Source: Anaerolineales bacterium (GTDB lineage Bacteria > Chloroflexota > Anaerolineae > 4572-78 > NAK82). From it: a stretch of 64,000 bases of DNA. The DNA lies in contig CP070811.1 of the NCBI GenBank assembly GCA_020343875.1, positions 3,630,607-3,694,606 on the forward strand, given 5' to 3'. The notes under the pieces were generated by a model. It made no database searches. It had not been told where the DNA came from and was given only the letters and a program-made list of their open reading frames with translations. Below are positions 8,841 through 18,248 of the stretch, one piece after another. Numbering within the stretch: the stretch's first letter is position 1; each line of letters starts with the position of its first letter. A program made the position numbers and the translations under genes.

Positions 8841-10313
8841 ATGCGACGTAGAACTATTGTCATCATCATAGTCGTACTACTGGCAGTGGTAGGCTACTTC
8901 GGTTATACTCAACTCTACTCTCCATCGGGTTCACCCAGCCCCACCCCACCGCCAGTGGACGATTTCGAAACTGTTATCTGGGCTTCCGGCGAGATCATTC
9001 CTGCCAGATGGGCCAATCTGAGCTTTCCGATTAGCGGTCGGGTGGTGGAGTTGCTGGTGTCAGAAGGAGAGACCGTCGCGGCTGGGACGGTTCTGGCCCG
9101 CTTGGACCCGGCAGAGCTGGAAGACGCCGTAGCGGCAGCCGAAGCAGGTCTGGCCATGGCTGAGGCCGACCTGGCCCGCTTGCAGGCCGGCGCCCGGCCA
9201 GCTGAGATCGCCCAGGCCGAACAAGCCATACGCTCGGCCCAGGCCGTTCGTGAGGCGGCTCAGGCCCAGGTAGGCCAGGCTCAAGCACAGCTCGAGCGCC
9301 TGGTGAACGGTGCGCGACCGGCCGAGATTTCCCAGGCGGAGGGAGCCGTACGAGCGGCTCAGGCCGCCCGCGACACGGCTAAAGCCCAGGTGGACCAAGC
9401 CCAGGCAGAACTCAAGCGACTGCTGGCTGGCGCCCGTTCAGAAGAACTTGAGGCAGCCGCAGCCAGCCTGATGAAGACGGAAGCAGCTTTGCGCCAGGCC
9501 CAGGCGGAATACAACAAGATTTCCTGGGCCGGCGACGTTGGCAATACGCCGCAGGCATTAGCCCTAGAATCGGCTACCCTTGACTACGATGTGGCCCGAG
9601 CCAACTACGAAGCGTTGGTCGAGGGTGCCAGGCCGGAGGAGATCGAAGCGGGCCAGGCCACGGTGGCAGCAGCTCAGGCCAACCTGGCTCAGGCAGAGGC
9701 GGGCGTCGGCTCGGCACAGGCAGCCCTGGACTTGCTCCAAGAAGGGGCCAGGCCTGAAGAGATCGCAGCCGCCGAAGCCGTTGTGGCCCAGGCCGAAGCT
9801 AACCTGGCCCAGGCGGAAGCGGGCGTGGGTTCGGCCCAAGCGGCCCTGGATCTGCTCCAGGATGGGGCTACCCCTGAGGAAATTGCCGCCGCCGTGGCGA
9901 GGGTAGCCCAAGCCGAGGCCAATCTCGAGTCGGCGCGCACAGCACTTGACCAGGCCATATTGACAGCCCCCTTCGATGGAACGGTGAGCGAAGTGCTGGT
10001 CCGGCTGGGCGAACAAGTGAATTCGGTTCAGCCTGACCAAGCGGTGATTGTGCTGGGTGATCTGACACATATGCGGGTGGAGACCACCGACCTGCGCGAG
10101 ACAGACGTAGGGCGCATCGCTGTTGGGCAGGAAGTGGACATCACCTTCGACGCCCTGCCTGATACCCTGCTCAAGGGACAGGTGGTGCACATCAGCCCCA
10201 AGGCTAGCAGCGAACAAGGGGGGGTCAACTACACCACCATCATCCAGTTCAACGAGTTTGATGCCCGGCTGCGATGGGGCATGACCGCTTACGTGAACTT
10301 CGCGGTGGACTAG
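8841..10313 (+). CDS. HlyD/MacA-type membrane fusion (adaptor) protein with 40-residue repeats
   Basis: 490 residues: an N-terminal membrane anchor (about 5-20), a Pro/Ser linker, a biotinyl-lipoyl half-motif (about 55-90), a long helical hairpin region, the second lipoyl half (LTAPFDGTVSEVLVRLGE, about 374-391) and a beta-barrel domain to the end. The hairpin region carries the motif GARP/GARS/GATP + (A/E)E(I/L) at residues 117, 157, 197 and again at 262, 302, 342: two sets of three repeats, period exactly 40, split by a 25-residue insertion around 215-240. The middle repeats are nearly identical also in DNA. The gene lies between the permease and ATPase genes and forms their operon. A good GAGGAGA site precedes the ATG. 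Confidence 0.9.
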   Translation: MRRRTIVIIIVVLLAVVGYFGYTQLYSPSGSPSPTPPPVDDFETVIWASGEIIPARWANLSFPISGRVVELLVSEGETVAAGTVLARLDPAELEDAVAAAEAGLAMAEADLARLQAGARPAEIAQAEQAIRSAQAVREAAQAQVGQAQAQLERLVNGARPAEISQAEGAVRAAQAARDTAKAQVDQAQAELKRLLAGARSEELEAAAASLMKTEAALRQAQAEYNKISWAGDVGNTPQALALESATLDYDVARANYEALVEGARPEEIEAGQATVAAAQANLAQAEAGVGSAQAALDLLQEGARPEEIAAAEAVVAQAEANLAQAEAGVGSAQAALDLLQDGATPEEIAAAVARVAQAEANLESARTALDQAILTAPFDGTVSEVLVRLGEQVNSVQPDQAVIVLGDLTHMRVETTDLRETDVGRIAVGQEVDITFDALPDTLLKGQVVHISPKASSEQGGVNYTTIIQFNEFDARLRWGMTAYVNFAVD

Positions 10314-10314
10314 T

Positions 10315-11190
10315 ATGAACAAACGACCTATTGTCGTGGAGACACATGCCCTGATCAAGATCTACGGCGACGGGGCAGAGATTCATGCCCTGGATGGCGT
10401 TGATTTGGTCATTCTCAGAGGTGAATTTTTGACGGTGATGGGGCCATCGGGCAGCGGCAAGAGCACCCTGCTCAACATGATCGGGGCGCTCGACAAGCCC
10501 ACCGGCGGCCAGGTCATCGTCAATGGCGAAGATCTGGCAACCATCAGGGACGTGGATCGGTTCCGAGCGCGGACGGTAGGTTTCGTCTTCCAACTGCATA
10601 ACCTGCTGCCAGCTCTAACCGCTCGCGAAAACGTCGAGGTGCCTATGCACGGGCAGAGTATCGGCGAACGAGAGATGCGGGAACGCTCTGAACACCTGCT
10701 GGAGTTGGTGGGCTTGCCAGACCGGATGCGTCACCTTCCCAGTCAGCTTTCGGGCGGTCAGCGACAACGAGTGGCCGTCGCGCGCGCCCTGGCCAACGAT
10801 CCGGCCATCATCCTGGCCGACGAGCCCACCGGCAGTCTCGACACCCAAGCCGGGGGCGAGATTGTAGACTTGCTGGAGCACATCAATCGCAACCAGGGCA
10901 CGACCATTCTTATCGTTACCCATGACCCCAAGGTAGCGCGCCGCACCCGGCGTATCCTAACCATGCGGGATGGCAAGATTGCGGACGATCACCGGGTGGA
11001 GAGCCCGGTAAGAGAGGACCTGCGTGATCTGGCCCGTTCCAGATTGGGCAGTATGCTGCTCAACGGAGCCAAAGATCAGGTACTGGCCGAGATTGGATTA
11101 GACCAACACGACGAGGAAACAGCTATCGAAACCCTGCGCCTATTGTTGAACCGGACTCTGACAGACCAAGATACCCATGACGCACAGTGA
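10315..11190 (+). CDS. ABC transporter ATPase, MacB/LolD family
   Basis: Energising subunit of the exporter. Walker A GPSGSGKST at residues 43-51, Q-loop near 93, signature LSGGQRQRV at 145-153, Walker B IILADEPT at 165-172 and the switch His in VTHD. The first 220 residues match the LolD/MacB family; a charged helical tail of about 70 residues follows that I do not recognise and that family members usually lack. It starts one base after the adaptor gene's stop, so the three genes (permease, adaptor, ATPase) form one transcription unit that ends convergently against the GH4 gene. Confidence 0.93.
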   Translation: MNKRPIVVETHALIKIYGDGAEIHALDGVDLVILRGEFLTVMGPSGSGKSTLLNMIGALDKPTGGQVIVNGEDLATIRDVDRFRARTVGFVFQLHNLLPALTARENVEVPMHGQSIGEREMRERSEHLLELVGLPDRMRHLPSQLSGGQRQRVAVARALANDPAIILADEPTGSLDTQAGGEIVDLLEHINRNQGTTILIVTHDPKVARRTRRILTMRDGKIADDHRVESPVREDLRDLARSRLGSMLLNGAKDQVLAEIGLDQHDEETAIETLRLLLNRTLTDQDTHDAQ

Positions 11191-11207
11191 GCTGTAGGGC
11201 GTTCTGC

Positions 11208-12599
11208 CTACGACCAAAATTGTGGCAAGTGCTCGCGGTACGTGTGCAGATAGTCATCCAGTATTTGCTGCGCTACGTCCAGGTCGGTCACCACAGGGTC
11301 CAATAGCAGACACTGCAAAGCGGCCTGGCGGTCCCCACCAACAGCAGCATCCACACACAGACGGGCGACAGCAATTTCACGCCGACACAGCTCGGCGATA
11401 GGCTCCGGCAGGCAGCCTGCGCTCACCCCTTGCACTCCGGCCCCAGTAACCAGTCCAGGAACCTCTACAATGGCCGTGGCCGGCAGATTGGAAATGTATC
11501 CCTGGTTGGGTAGATTCAGCGCCAGGTGATAGTGTGTTCCCGCTCCGGCGATGTTCTCGATGATTTCCAGTGCGCCCTCGCTGTCAGCGTCGCGAAGAGC
11601 CTCAACATCCCTATGTCCGCTGGCCATCTTGCCAATTTCAGCGTGGCCCAGCTCGCGCAGCTCGCCCCATAGATCCCACTCGTAAAGACTGATGTCGTAC
11701 TTTTCCCAAGGCCTGGTGGCTGGATCGCTAACCCAAGGCAAGTACTCACAAAGGTGTTCATCACCCGGGATGGGGAATTGGTTGAAGGCCTGGTACACGC
11801 GCCGGGTAAGAGGCTCAAAGGCCGGGTCCATGGCCGCCCAACGCTCCGCAAAGAGAGGATACAGGTCTTCACCTGTTCGTTTGTCGCGCACGTCCAGCAT
11901 CCAGGTGAAGTGATTCACCCCGGCAGCTTTGATGTCAATACGCTCCATTGCCTGGCGGGCTACGTGTCGGCGCGGTGAAATCGTGGACGGAGAAGCATGT
12001 GTATTGGTGAAGCCGGCTGGCACGTCAATATCCAGCTCATCAGCCAACGCCAGTCCCACCATTGCGTAACCCGCCTTGATCTGATGGCACAGGCCCACCA
12101 CCCGAATACCACTGTAGCGGGCGACGGCATCGCAAATGCGGATCATGGGGTTGGTGAAGTTCAGCAACCAGGCATTGGGGCAAGCCTGCTCCATGTCGCG
12201 CACGATCTCCATCACGGGGCCGATGTTGCGCGCCGCATGGGCAAAACCACCCGGCCCTCCGTTCTCTGCATAAGGCTGGCGTACCCCATACTTCAGGGGG
12301 ATTTCGAAATCCGATCGCCATAGCGCTTCGCGGGGCGGCACCTCAATGGAAAGTATCACGAATTCAGCGTCCTGGAGGGCATCGGCATGGTGAGTGTGCG
12401 TGGTTACGTCCATGCGCGCCTGCCACTCCCGGTTGAGTCTCCCGGCCAGCTCGCCCATAGGTGCCAGCGCGTCACGGTCTCGGTCCACCAGGGCCAACTG
12501 GCTGCCGCGCAAGCGTTGGCTACCCATCAAGGTGGCCAAGGTGTTAAGTCCAAAGATGGCGCTACCAGCGCCAATCACAACGATTTTGGTGGGTAGCAT
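11208..12599 (-). CDS. Glycoside hydrolase family 4 (NAD-dependent alpha-glucosidase/galacturonase-like)
   Basis: 463 residues. GH4 enzymes cleave glycosides by an oxidation-elimination route using NAD+ and a divalent metal. Visible features: N-terminal dinucleotide fold VVIGAGSAIFG, NFTNPM, the metal-site pair in GLCHQIK and GVNHFTW, all in GH4 order. The exact substrate (alpha-glucoside, alpha-galactoside or galacturonide) cannot be decided. It is the last gene of a minus-strand group with a dual-specificity phosphatase and a GH57 enzyme; a GAGGA site precedes the ATG. Confidence 0.88.
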   Translation of the reverse strand: MLPTKIVVIGAGSAIFGLNTLATLMGSQRLRGSQLALVDRDRDALAPMGELAGRLNREWQARMDVTTHTHHADALQDAEFVILSIEVPPREALWRSDFEIPLKYGVRQPYAENGGPGGFAHAARNIGPVMEIVRDMEQACPNAWLLNFTNPMIRICDAVARYSGIRVVGLCHQIKAGYAMVGLALADELDIDVPAGFTNTHASPSTISPRRHVARQAMERIDIKAAGVNHFTWMLDVRDKRTGEDLYPLFAERWAAMDPAFEPLTRRVYQAFNQFPIPGDEHLCEYLPWVSDPATRPWEKYDISLYEWDLWGELRELGHAEIGKMASGHRDVEALRDADSEGALEIIENIAGAGTHYHLALNLPNQGYISNLPATAIVEVPGLVTGAGVQGVSAGCLPEPIAELCRREIAVARLCVDAAVGGDRQAALQCLLLDPVVTDLDVAQQILDDYLHTYREHLPQFWS

Positions 12600-12604
12600 A
12601 GAGA

Positions 12605-13162
12605 CTATTCCTCGTCCGTCGCGAATTGCTCCAGCACTGCCAATTGCGGCTGGGTAGGTTTAACAAAGGGCCGGGTTTTGCGGATGAGCGCCCAGGCCTG
12701 ATCGGGTCTCAGGCCAGTGCTGATGAGATAGGCAGCTGCCATAGTGGGGGCTCGCCCAACGCCACTGGCGCAGTGCACATAGACTTTCGCGCCTCCTTCA
12801 ATAGCCTGGCGGATGAAGGCAACCCCAGTGGCAAGCTGCTCGAGGGTAGGAGCATGGTCGTCGTGGGTAGGAAGCCACAAGTACGCTTCTGGTTCAATGC
12901 CGAGGCTGGTATCATCCAACTCGCTGCGCATATTCACGTCAGCGGTGAAACCCTGCTCCGCCAGCCAGCGCCAGCCGCGCGCGTTGATCTGCCCCCCTAC
13001 GCATAATTGAGGGGTTACCAGGCAATAGCGCAACACCGGCCGGCGCGCGGTCCATAGATAAAGGCGGGTCCACGCCCAAGCGAATGTGACCCGCAGGCCG
13101 TGGTGACGCAAGCGCCATACCAGGATGCTGAGACCCTTGAAGGCCAGACGCAGCGCCTTCAC
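12605..13162 (-). CDS. Dual-specificity protein phosphatase
   Basis: 185 residues with the Cys-based phosphatase signature HCASGVGRAP (CX5R) near residue 130 and a general-acid Asp candidate in THDDHAP. The first 45 residues are basic and hydrophobic without a clear signal peptide and may lie on the membrane. It starts with GTG one base after the GH57 stop codon and ends six bases before GH4, so the three are co-transcribed. In such a carbohydrate operon a role on a phosphorylated sugar or glycogen-like polymer (laforin-like) is possible but unproven. Confidence 0.82.
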   Translation of the reverse strand: MKALRLAFKGLSILVWRLRHHGLRVTFAWAWTRLYLWTARRPVLRYCLVTPQLCVGGQINARGWRWLAEQGFTADVNMRSELDDTSLGIEPEAYLWLPTHDDHAPTLEQLATGVAFIRQAIEGGAKVYVHCASGVGRAPTMAAAYLISTGLRPDQAWALIRKTRPFVKPTQPQLAVLEQFATDEE

Positions 13163-13163
13163 C

Positions 13164-15383
13164 CTAAGTCACCTCAATGAGCCTGAAGTTGTGCAGCGCA
13201 TCAGGCGGGATAGACTCGATCGTACGGCCATCGCGACTCAATACGATGGCTACACCCACTTGATTCCCCAAACGCAATCCGAGGGCGCCAATCGGCAAAG
13301 CAAGCTCCCAAACTCTCTCACCAGCTACGCTTGAAATGGCCGCCTCCAACTCCAGCCAGCTTCCCCGATCACTGGCTAGCTTCAGGGCCGCACCCAGGCC
13401 GGGCAACAGGTCCACCCGCCAGTTGGAACCGAAGGGAGTAGCAAGAGGTTCACTTTCCAGGCTTGGAAACATCAGTTGCTCAGCACCATCCGGCTCGACC
13501 CACAGGAAAAGGCTTACATCGTAGGGACCCAAGGCTGACCACGCCTCGACCCGAAAATAGAGATGAGTCGGGTTGTAGCCAAAATAGAGCCTGCGCAGCG
13601 TACCCGCCTCGGCCCGCTGCATAGCACCGCCAGCAGCCGCAGGCTCCAGAAAACCGGCACCGGTCCATTCCAGACTGGCTTCTTCGCTTCCCGCCAGGTG
13701 GGGCGTAATATAACTGCTGGTAGCACGGTAGTCTTGGCGAACAGTAAGGCCCTGGATGGGTTTGTTCAGCCAGGGAGGCGCTGGCCGACCAATGGCAAAA
13801 TAGACATCCGCCAAATGCTCACGGAAGGCCCGGTCGAAGAGATGATCCTGCCCGCTGACATTTCGGCTGTAATACCACCAGAACCAATCACTCCCCTCAG
13901 CGATGTAGATTTGTCGCCAGGCCGCCTCCAACACGTCGAATCCTGCACCGGGGGTGGCATTTTGCCAGGCAACCAGTTCGTCCCGCACCCGGCCCAACAC
14001 CTCCCAGGCCCGATTCTGCTCAGCTTCGCCGATCCACGTCTCCAGGTTGCCACCGATCCACGAGCCAGTCGCGAGGTGATGAATGGTCTCCCGAGGCGGA
14101 AACTCTTCCAGGTATTCCGAGACTGTGACGGTCTGGATTTCTTTCTCCTCGGTCAGCCGCCGGTAGAGATGGTGGAGGAAGGGATCGCCATAATCTGGGT
14201 AACTTTCCCAACAATTCTCGCCATCGAGGATGATGGAGACCAGGTGAGGCTGATCTGAACCCTTCAACCGCTCGCGGATGACAAGCAACCGGTGCATCAG
14301 ATCCTCGGCCGCTTCTCGGCCAGGCATGCTCTGGTAGACAAAGCCGATTCGATCCGACAGCGTGTGATCGCGGAAGATAGCTGCCAGGGGCCCATTTGGG
14401 GAGTGGGAGTTGGTGGGCACCGTGTAGGGTTGGTAAAGTACATGCGGGTTATTAACGTGGCCATAGGCGTCCCGCTCAATACCAATCCCCATGGAACGGG
14501 CCAGGATAGCCTCGTCGGTGGCAAACCAACGGATGCCGTGGCGGGCTAAGATGGGCAATGCCTCGGCGCAAATGGCTCCCTCCGACGGCCAGGCGCCGCG
14601 GGGTGCCTGGCCAAAGTAAGCATGGTGCGCCTCCACGGCCCGGCGCATTTGCTCGGTTGCGTCTTCAGCATGGCGGAAGTAGGTGGCCGGTAGAGGCAGG
14701 CCGGCGCTGGCTCGATGTGCCAAGCCTGAGTCGACAAGCAGAGGCAGAATCGGGTGATAATAGGGCGAAGTGGTCAACTCAATCTGGCCCCGATCACGTA
14801 ACGCGCTGTAAAGGGGAATAACACATGCCAGGTAATCCTGCTGCTTGGCCAGGATCAGGTCAACATCTTCACGAGTGAAATCCCGCCCCTTCTCGACCAG
14901 GGCTCGCAATTCGAGGTCGTTCTCCAGCGCCACGTGATCCAGCCAGACCAAGTTGAACCACGCCACCAAGTCCCGGTAAAAGCCTTGACTCAGAAGCCGA
15001 TGGTCGCCCTGCGCGTGCTGCCGTAATTCCAGCAATTGGCGGTAGCGTGGGTAGCGCCGGATGACCCGATCCCAGTTGACACTAAAGAAGAAAGAGAGCA
15101 GGTAGGCCTTGTCATCGTCGGACCAAGTCTGTTGTCGGCTAAGGGCCAACGCACGGTCAACCGCCTCTCCCTGAGCGTACTCTTGAATCTGCTCCACCAA
15201 AAAAGGCACAAAGTTAAATGTCGCCTTGACGGCGGGGTATTGGGCCAGCACTTCGGCCATATGGACATATTCTTTGGTTCCGTGCAGCCGTGCCCAGGGC
15301 AAGACGTATTCGCCCGTGGTGAAATCCTTGTAGTAAGGCTGATGCATATGCCACATGAAAGCCACGTAAAGTGGGTGAGACAA
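13164..15383 (-). CDS. Glycoside hydrolase family 57 (amylase/amylopullulanase-like)
   Basis: 739 residues. The N-terminal HMHQPYY motif at the start of the TIM-like barrel is the hallmark of GH57. Other landmarks are WPSEGAICAE, RWFATDE and LDGENCWESY, the last two fitting the conserved catalytic regions. The last 200 residues form a separate beta-rich domain of the type often appended to these enzymes. The start is a TTG at 15383, nine bases after AGGAGG; no better start lies nearby, and the protein begins directly with the barrel. Cytoplasmic, since no signal peptide is seen; a role in glycogen or oligosaccharide turnover is inferred. Confidence 0.9.
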   Translation of the reverse strand: MSHPLYVAFMWHMHQPYYKDFTTGEYVLPWARLHGTKEYVHMAEVLAQYPAVKATFNFVPFLVEQIQEYAQGEAVDRALALSRQQTWSDDDKAYLLSFFFSVNWDRVIRRYPRYRQLLELRQHAQGDHRLLSQGFYRDLVAWFNLVWLDHVALENDLELRALVEKGRDFTREDVDLILAKQQDYLACVIPLYSALRDRGQIELTTSPYYHPILPLLVDSGLAHRASAGLPLPATYFRHAEDATEQMRRAVEAHHAYFGQAPRGAWPSEGAICAEALPILARHGIRWFATDEAILARSMGIGIERDAYGHVNNPHVLYQPYTVPTNSHSPNGPLAAIFRDHTLSDRIGFVYQSMPGREAAEDLMHRLLVIRERLKGSDQPHLVSIILDGENCWESYPDYGDPFLHHLYRRLTEEKEIQTVTVSEYLEEFPPRETIHHLATGSWIGGNLETWIGEAEQNRAWEVLGRVRDELVAWQNATPGAGFDVLEAAWRQIYIAEGSDWFWWYYSRNVSGQDHLFDRAFREHLADVYFAIGRPAPPWLNKPIQGLTVRQDYRATSSYITPHLAGSEEASLEWTGAGFLEPAAAGGAMQRAEAGTLRRLYFGYNPTHLYFRVEAWSALGPYDVSLFLWVEPDGAEQLMFPSLESEPLATPFGSNWRVDLLPGLGAALKLASDRGSWLELEAAISSVAGERVWELALPIGALGLRLGNQVGVAIVLSRDGRTIESIPPDALHNFRLIEVT

Positions 15384-15418
15384 GACACAAAGCCTCCTGA
15401 TTCAGTGTATTGTGATGG

Positions 15419-15448
15419 ACTGTACCACAGGTAAGGTCAGGCGGTCAA
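15419..15448 (-). promoter_or_regulatory. Possible promoter of the GH57-phosphatase-GH4 operon
   Basis: On the minus strand TTGACC, 18 bases, TACAGT, about 35-60 bases upstream of the GH57 start. The -10 is weak. Confidence 0.4.
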
Positions 15449-15456
15449 ATGAGTAG

Positions 15457-15479
15457 GGGCAGGTCTGTCCGACCTGCCC
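15457..15479 (-). terminator. Perfect 9-base hairpin after the CooC-type gene
   Basis: GGGCAGGTC / GACCTGCCC with a 5-base loop lies between the CooC-type ATPase stop and the GH57 promoter. No T run follows, so it may be a stability or boundary hairpin rather than an intrinsic terminator. Its flanks read GTAGGGGCAGG, a type of hairpin often dispersed in bacterial genomes. Confidence 0.4.
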
Positions 15480-15524
15480 GCGCTCACTAAACTATCCAAT
15501 TCTTAGGTAAGAGGCCACCAAGGG

Positions 15525-16307
15525 TCAGCCAGCCAGGGCATGGTCAAAGGCGGCAGCGATCTCACGTGCTTCATCCACCAATTCCGGCACAGCGTCGAAG
15601 ATGGCCTGACCCCGTATGTCAGCCTCCACCGCCCGGGGATTCGCCGACAAAAAACCAATCACCGGCAGGCCGGGGAGGCTGCTGCGGATATAGTCACGAT
15701 CGGCCTCATTGCGCACCTTGTTGCCCACCGCATAGCAGCGGGCCACGCCAATGTCGGCGGCCAGTCTTTGGATGGTCTGCGCGGTGCTCAGACTGCGCCG
15801 CCCGGGTTCTACCACAATCAGAAAGGCGTCCACAGCGCCGGCCGTCGCCCGGCCTAGATGCTCGACACCGGCCTCCATGTCTAAGATCATCACTTCGTCC
15901 CGGTAAAGGATAACGTGGGTCACCAACGTTTTGAGCATAGCACTTTCCGGGCAAATGCAGCCGCTCCCGCCGGTGCTGATGGTGCCCAACTGCAGCAATC
16001 GCACTCCGCGATGAAGCACACTGAAACGGTCAGGGATGTCATCCACGCGAGGGTTGAGCTTGAAGAACCCGCCGGTAGTGCCTGGTTTGGCTCCAGTGCG
16101 TTCGTAGATCAACTCTTCCATCTCGGCAACAGGCGCCACCTGGGCCGCCAAATCTTCGGGCATACCCAGTGCATAGGCCAAGCTGGCAGCCGGATCCGCG
16201 TCAATGGCAATGACCGAATTTCCAGCTTCGGCATAAATATGGGCCAGCAAAGCCGCCAGTGTCGTCTTACCCACCCCGCCCTTGCCGGTAATTGCGATTT
16301 TTGACAT
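15525..16307 (-). CDS. cooC: CooC-type nickel-insertion ATPase, copy 1
   Basis: 260-residue P-loop ATPase of the MinD/CooC group that loads nickel into carbon monoxide dehydrogenase or ACS. Deviant Walker A GKGGVGKT (8-15), the metal-binding CXC motif (GCICP, Cys117 and Cys119) and the switch DMEAG. It begins directly after the aldo/keto reductase stop (TAAATG), so the two are one unit. A second CooC-type gene lies at 36889-37683. Two such ATPases suit two nickel sites, the CODH C-cluster and the ACS A-cluster, but which serves which is unknown. Confidence 0.92.
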   Translation of the reverse strand: MSKIAITGKGGVGKTTLAALLAHIYAEAGNSVIAIDADPAASLAYALGMPEDLAAQVAPVAEMEELIYERTGAKPGTTGGFFKLNPRVDDIPDRFSVLHRGVRLLQLGTISTGGSGCICPESAMLKTLVTHVILYRDEVMILDMEAGVEHLGRATAGAVDAFLIVVEPGRRSLSTAQTIQRLAADIGVARCYAVGNKVRNEADRDYIRSSLPGLPVIGFLSANPRAVEADIRGQAIFDAVPELVDEAREIAAAFDHALAG

Positions 16308-17282
16308 TTAGTCTTTCCCCTTCAGGGTTCGTTGATGATCATCGAGCAGCGCTTCAATGAACCCAGTATCCTCTTGAGAGAGCACCCACTCACCCACACC
16401 GACTGTTTCCTCGATCTGAGATGCGCGCCTGGCGCCCACGATGGCCGCGGTCACTTCAGGGCAGCGCAACACCCAGGCAATGGCCAGTTGTGCCAGTGTC
16501 TTGCCTCTCCTTTCGGCAACGACACGCAAGGCATCAACCAGTTCAAGGTTTGCACTCAACCTGGGTTCTCGAAAATTGGAATCTCTACGCCGGTGGTCAC
16601 TTTCGTGCAAATTGCGCACGCGCTCCCGGGTGATTTTTCCCGTCAACAGGCCCTTTTGCATAGGGCTGTAGGGAATAACGCCGATGTTATTTGCTGCGCA
16701 ATAAGCCAGCAGATCTGCTTCCACGCCGCGGGCCAGCATGCTGTACGGAGGTTGCACTGAGGCGACCGGATGAATGGGCTGGATACGATTGAGCTGTTCG
16801 ACGCTAAAATTAGACACGCCCAAGTACCGCGCTTTGCCCTCTTTGACCAGCTCAACCATTGCCTCCCAGGCCTCTTCGATGTCCTCATCAGGATCCGGCC
16901 AGTGAATCTGATAGAGATCAATCGTATCGATCTTGAGGCGCGTCAGGCTGGACTCTGCCTCAGCCCGAATACTCTCCCGCTTTAGATTCCCGAAGATCTT
17001 GCCTGTCTCATTCCAAACCCGCCCACACTTGGTAGCAATGATAGGTTTTTCCACCAGGCCCTGAATTGTCCGGCCCACCACTTCTTCTGAACGGCCCAAT
17101 CCATAGGCTGATGCAGTGTCTATCCAGTTGACCCCCAGTTCCAGCGCTCGCCGAATGGCAGCCACCGACTCTTGCTCATCTTGAGGTCCCCACCCATACT
17201 GCCAGACACCACCAAGAGCCCAAGTTCCCAATCCAATGCTAGACAGATGAAGGTCTGTAGGGCCCAATCTTCTGGTATGCAC
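16308..17282 (-). CDS. Aldo/keto reductase
   Basis: 324-residue NADPH-dependent oxidoreductase of the AKR superfamily, similar to the YdhF/Tas-like group. The catalytic tetrad is visible: Asp and Tyr in WIDTASAYGLG, Lys in IATKCG and His in YQIHWPD. The start is taken at a GTG at 17282, after GAGGGGG; an ATG twelve codons upstream has no spaced ribosome site. It precedes the CooC-type gene without a gap. Substrate unknown. Confidence 0.88.
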   Translation of the reverse strand: MHTRRLGPTDLHLSSIGLGTWALGGVWQYGWGPQDEQESVAAIRRALELGVNWIDTASAYGLGRSEEVVGRTIQGLVEKPIIATKCGRVWNETGKIFGNLKRESIRAEAESSLTRLKIDTIDLYQIHWPDPDEDIEEAWEAMVELVKEGKARYLGVSNFSVEQLNRIQPIHPVASVQPPYSMLARGVEADLLAYCAANNIGVIPYSPMQKGLLTGKITRERVRNLHESDHRRRDSNFREPRLSANLELVDALRVVAERRGKTLAQLAIAWVLRCPEVTAAIVGARRASQIEETVGVGEWVLSQEDTGFIEALLDDHQRTLKGKD

Positions 17283-17457
17283 GTACTGCCCCCCTCGTGC
17301 CCAGATAGAAAAGTGCACACATAAAAAAGACTACAGCGGCGCGCTTTGTGCTTTACACCTTGAACTTACCACTCAAGGGCCCGAGTCTGGTGAGCGCACC
17401 TCAAGGTAGCCCGCCTGAGATGTTATCAGGGCATCCCCACTGCTGGAGACCAGGATT

Positions 17458-18183
17458 TTACTCTAAACCGCCCGTCTGCAGAATCGATTGCAGACGCAGC
17501 ACATACTCCGGCGGCAAGGGCAAAAGCGACAGCTTGCGAATGGTATGCTGAGGATGATAGTGCAGATGATGAACCTGCACGCGTCCATCCTGCCAAGCCG
17601 CAAAGGTCGGATCAGGCACCCCATAGCGAGGCAGCCCCAAGCTGCCCGGGCAAACGATAAGGCGATCACCAACCTGGCGCAGTGCGGGCACATGAGTCCC
17701 ACCTAACAGGATGATGTCGGCTTCAACGTCGCCAAAACGTTCCCGTAGCTGCGCTTGAGGCATAGTGACGAGCACACGGCTTTCACTCTCTAGGTCATCC
17801 GGCATAAGGCGCGTGAGATGAAAGCGCGTGCCCGCGACCTCGACGGTCAACTGCGTGGGCAAGGAAGCCAGATAGGTGCGCTCTTCGGCGGACAACATCG
17901 AGCGCGTATGTGTCCAGCTGGCTTCCAACAGATCTTCGTCCCGACTGAAGTCCTTCGTGGCATCAGTGGTTAGGGAATCTTTGCCCATGGCTCGGTCGTG
18001 CACTCCACCAATCAGATGCGTGACGCTGGCACGGACCGCATCTAAACAACGCTTGGGGTCCGGGCCATAACCCACGATATCACCCAGGCAGAGCACCGCA
18101 TCAGGGCGGCGCTCTGCCTGTTGCAGAGCCAGCAAAGCTTCCCAGTTGGCGTGCAGGTCCCCAAAGATTATAACTCGTGTCAT
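17458..18183 (-). CDS. Calcineurin-like metallophosphoesterase with degenerate metal sites
   Basis: 241 residues from the ATG at 18183. An upstream in-frame start would overlap the MetV-MetF gene by 43 bases and adds an unrelated N-terminus. The first two family motifs are intact (FGDLHAN with Asp9/His11, GDIVGYGP with Asp35). The third, normally GNHD, reads GVHD, and the last, normally GHTH, reads GGTH; the usual HG pair before it is also absent (HLTRLMP). It therefore lacks several metal ligands of the MJ0936/YfcE family and may be altered or inactive. It is the last gene of the acetyl-CoA pathway block. Confidence 0.75.
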   Translation of the reverse strand: MTRVIIFGDLHANWEALLALQQAERRPDAVLCLGDIVGYGPDPKRCLDAVRASVTHLIGGVHDRAMGKDSLTTDATKDFSRDEDLLEASWTHTRSMLSAEERTYLASLPTQLTVEVAGTRFHLTRLMPDDLESESRVLVTMPQAQLRERFGDVEADIILLGGTHVPALRQVGDRLIVCPGSLGLPRYGVPDPTFAAWQDGRVQVHHLHYHPQHTIRKLSLLPLPPEYVLRLQSILQTGGLE

Positions 18184-18248
18184 GCGTCGTTCTTCTGTTT
18201 CGTGTTGCGGCAGGCATTTCTCTGCTGCCAGGGAACGCGCAACCTCTG

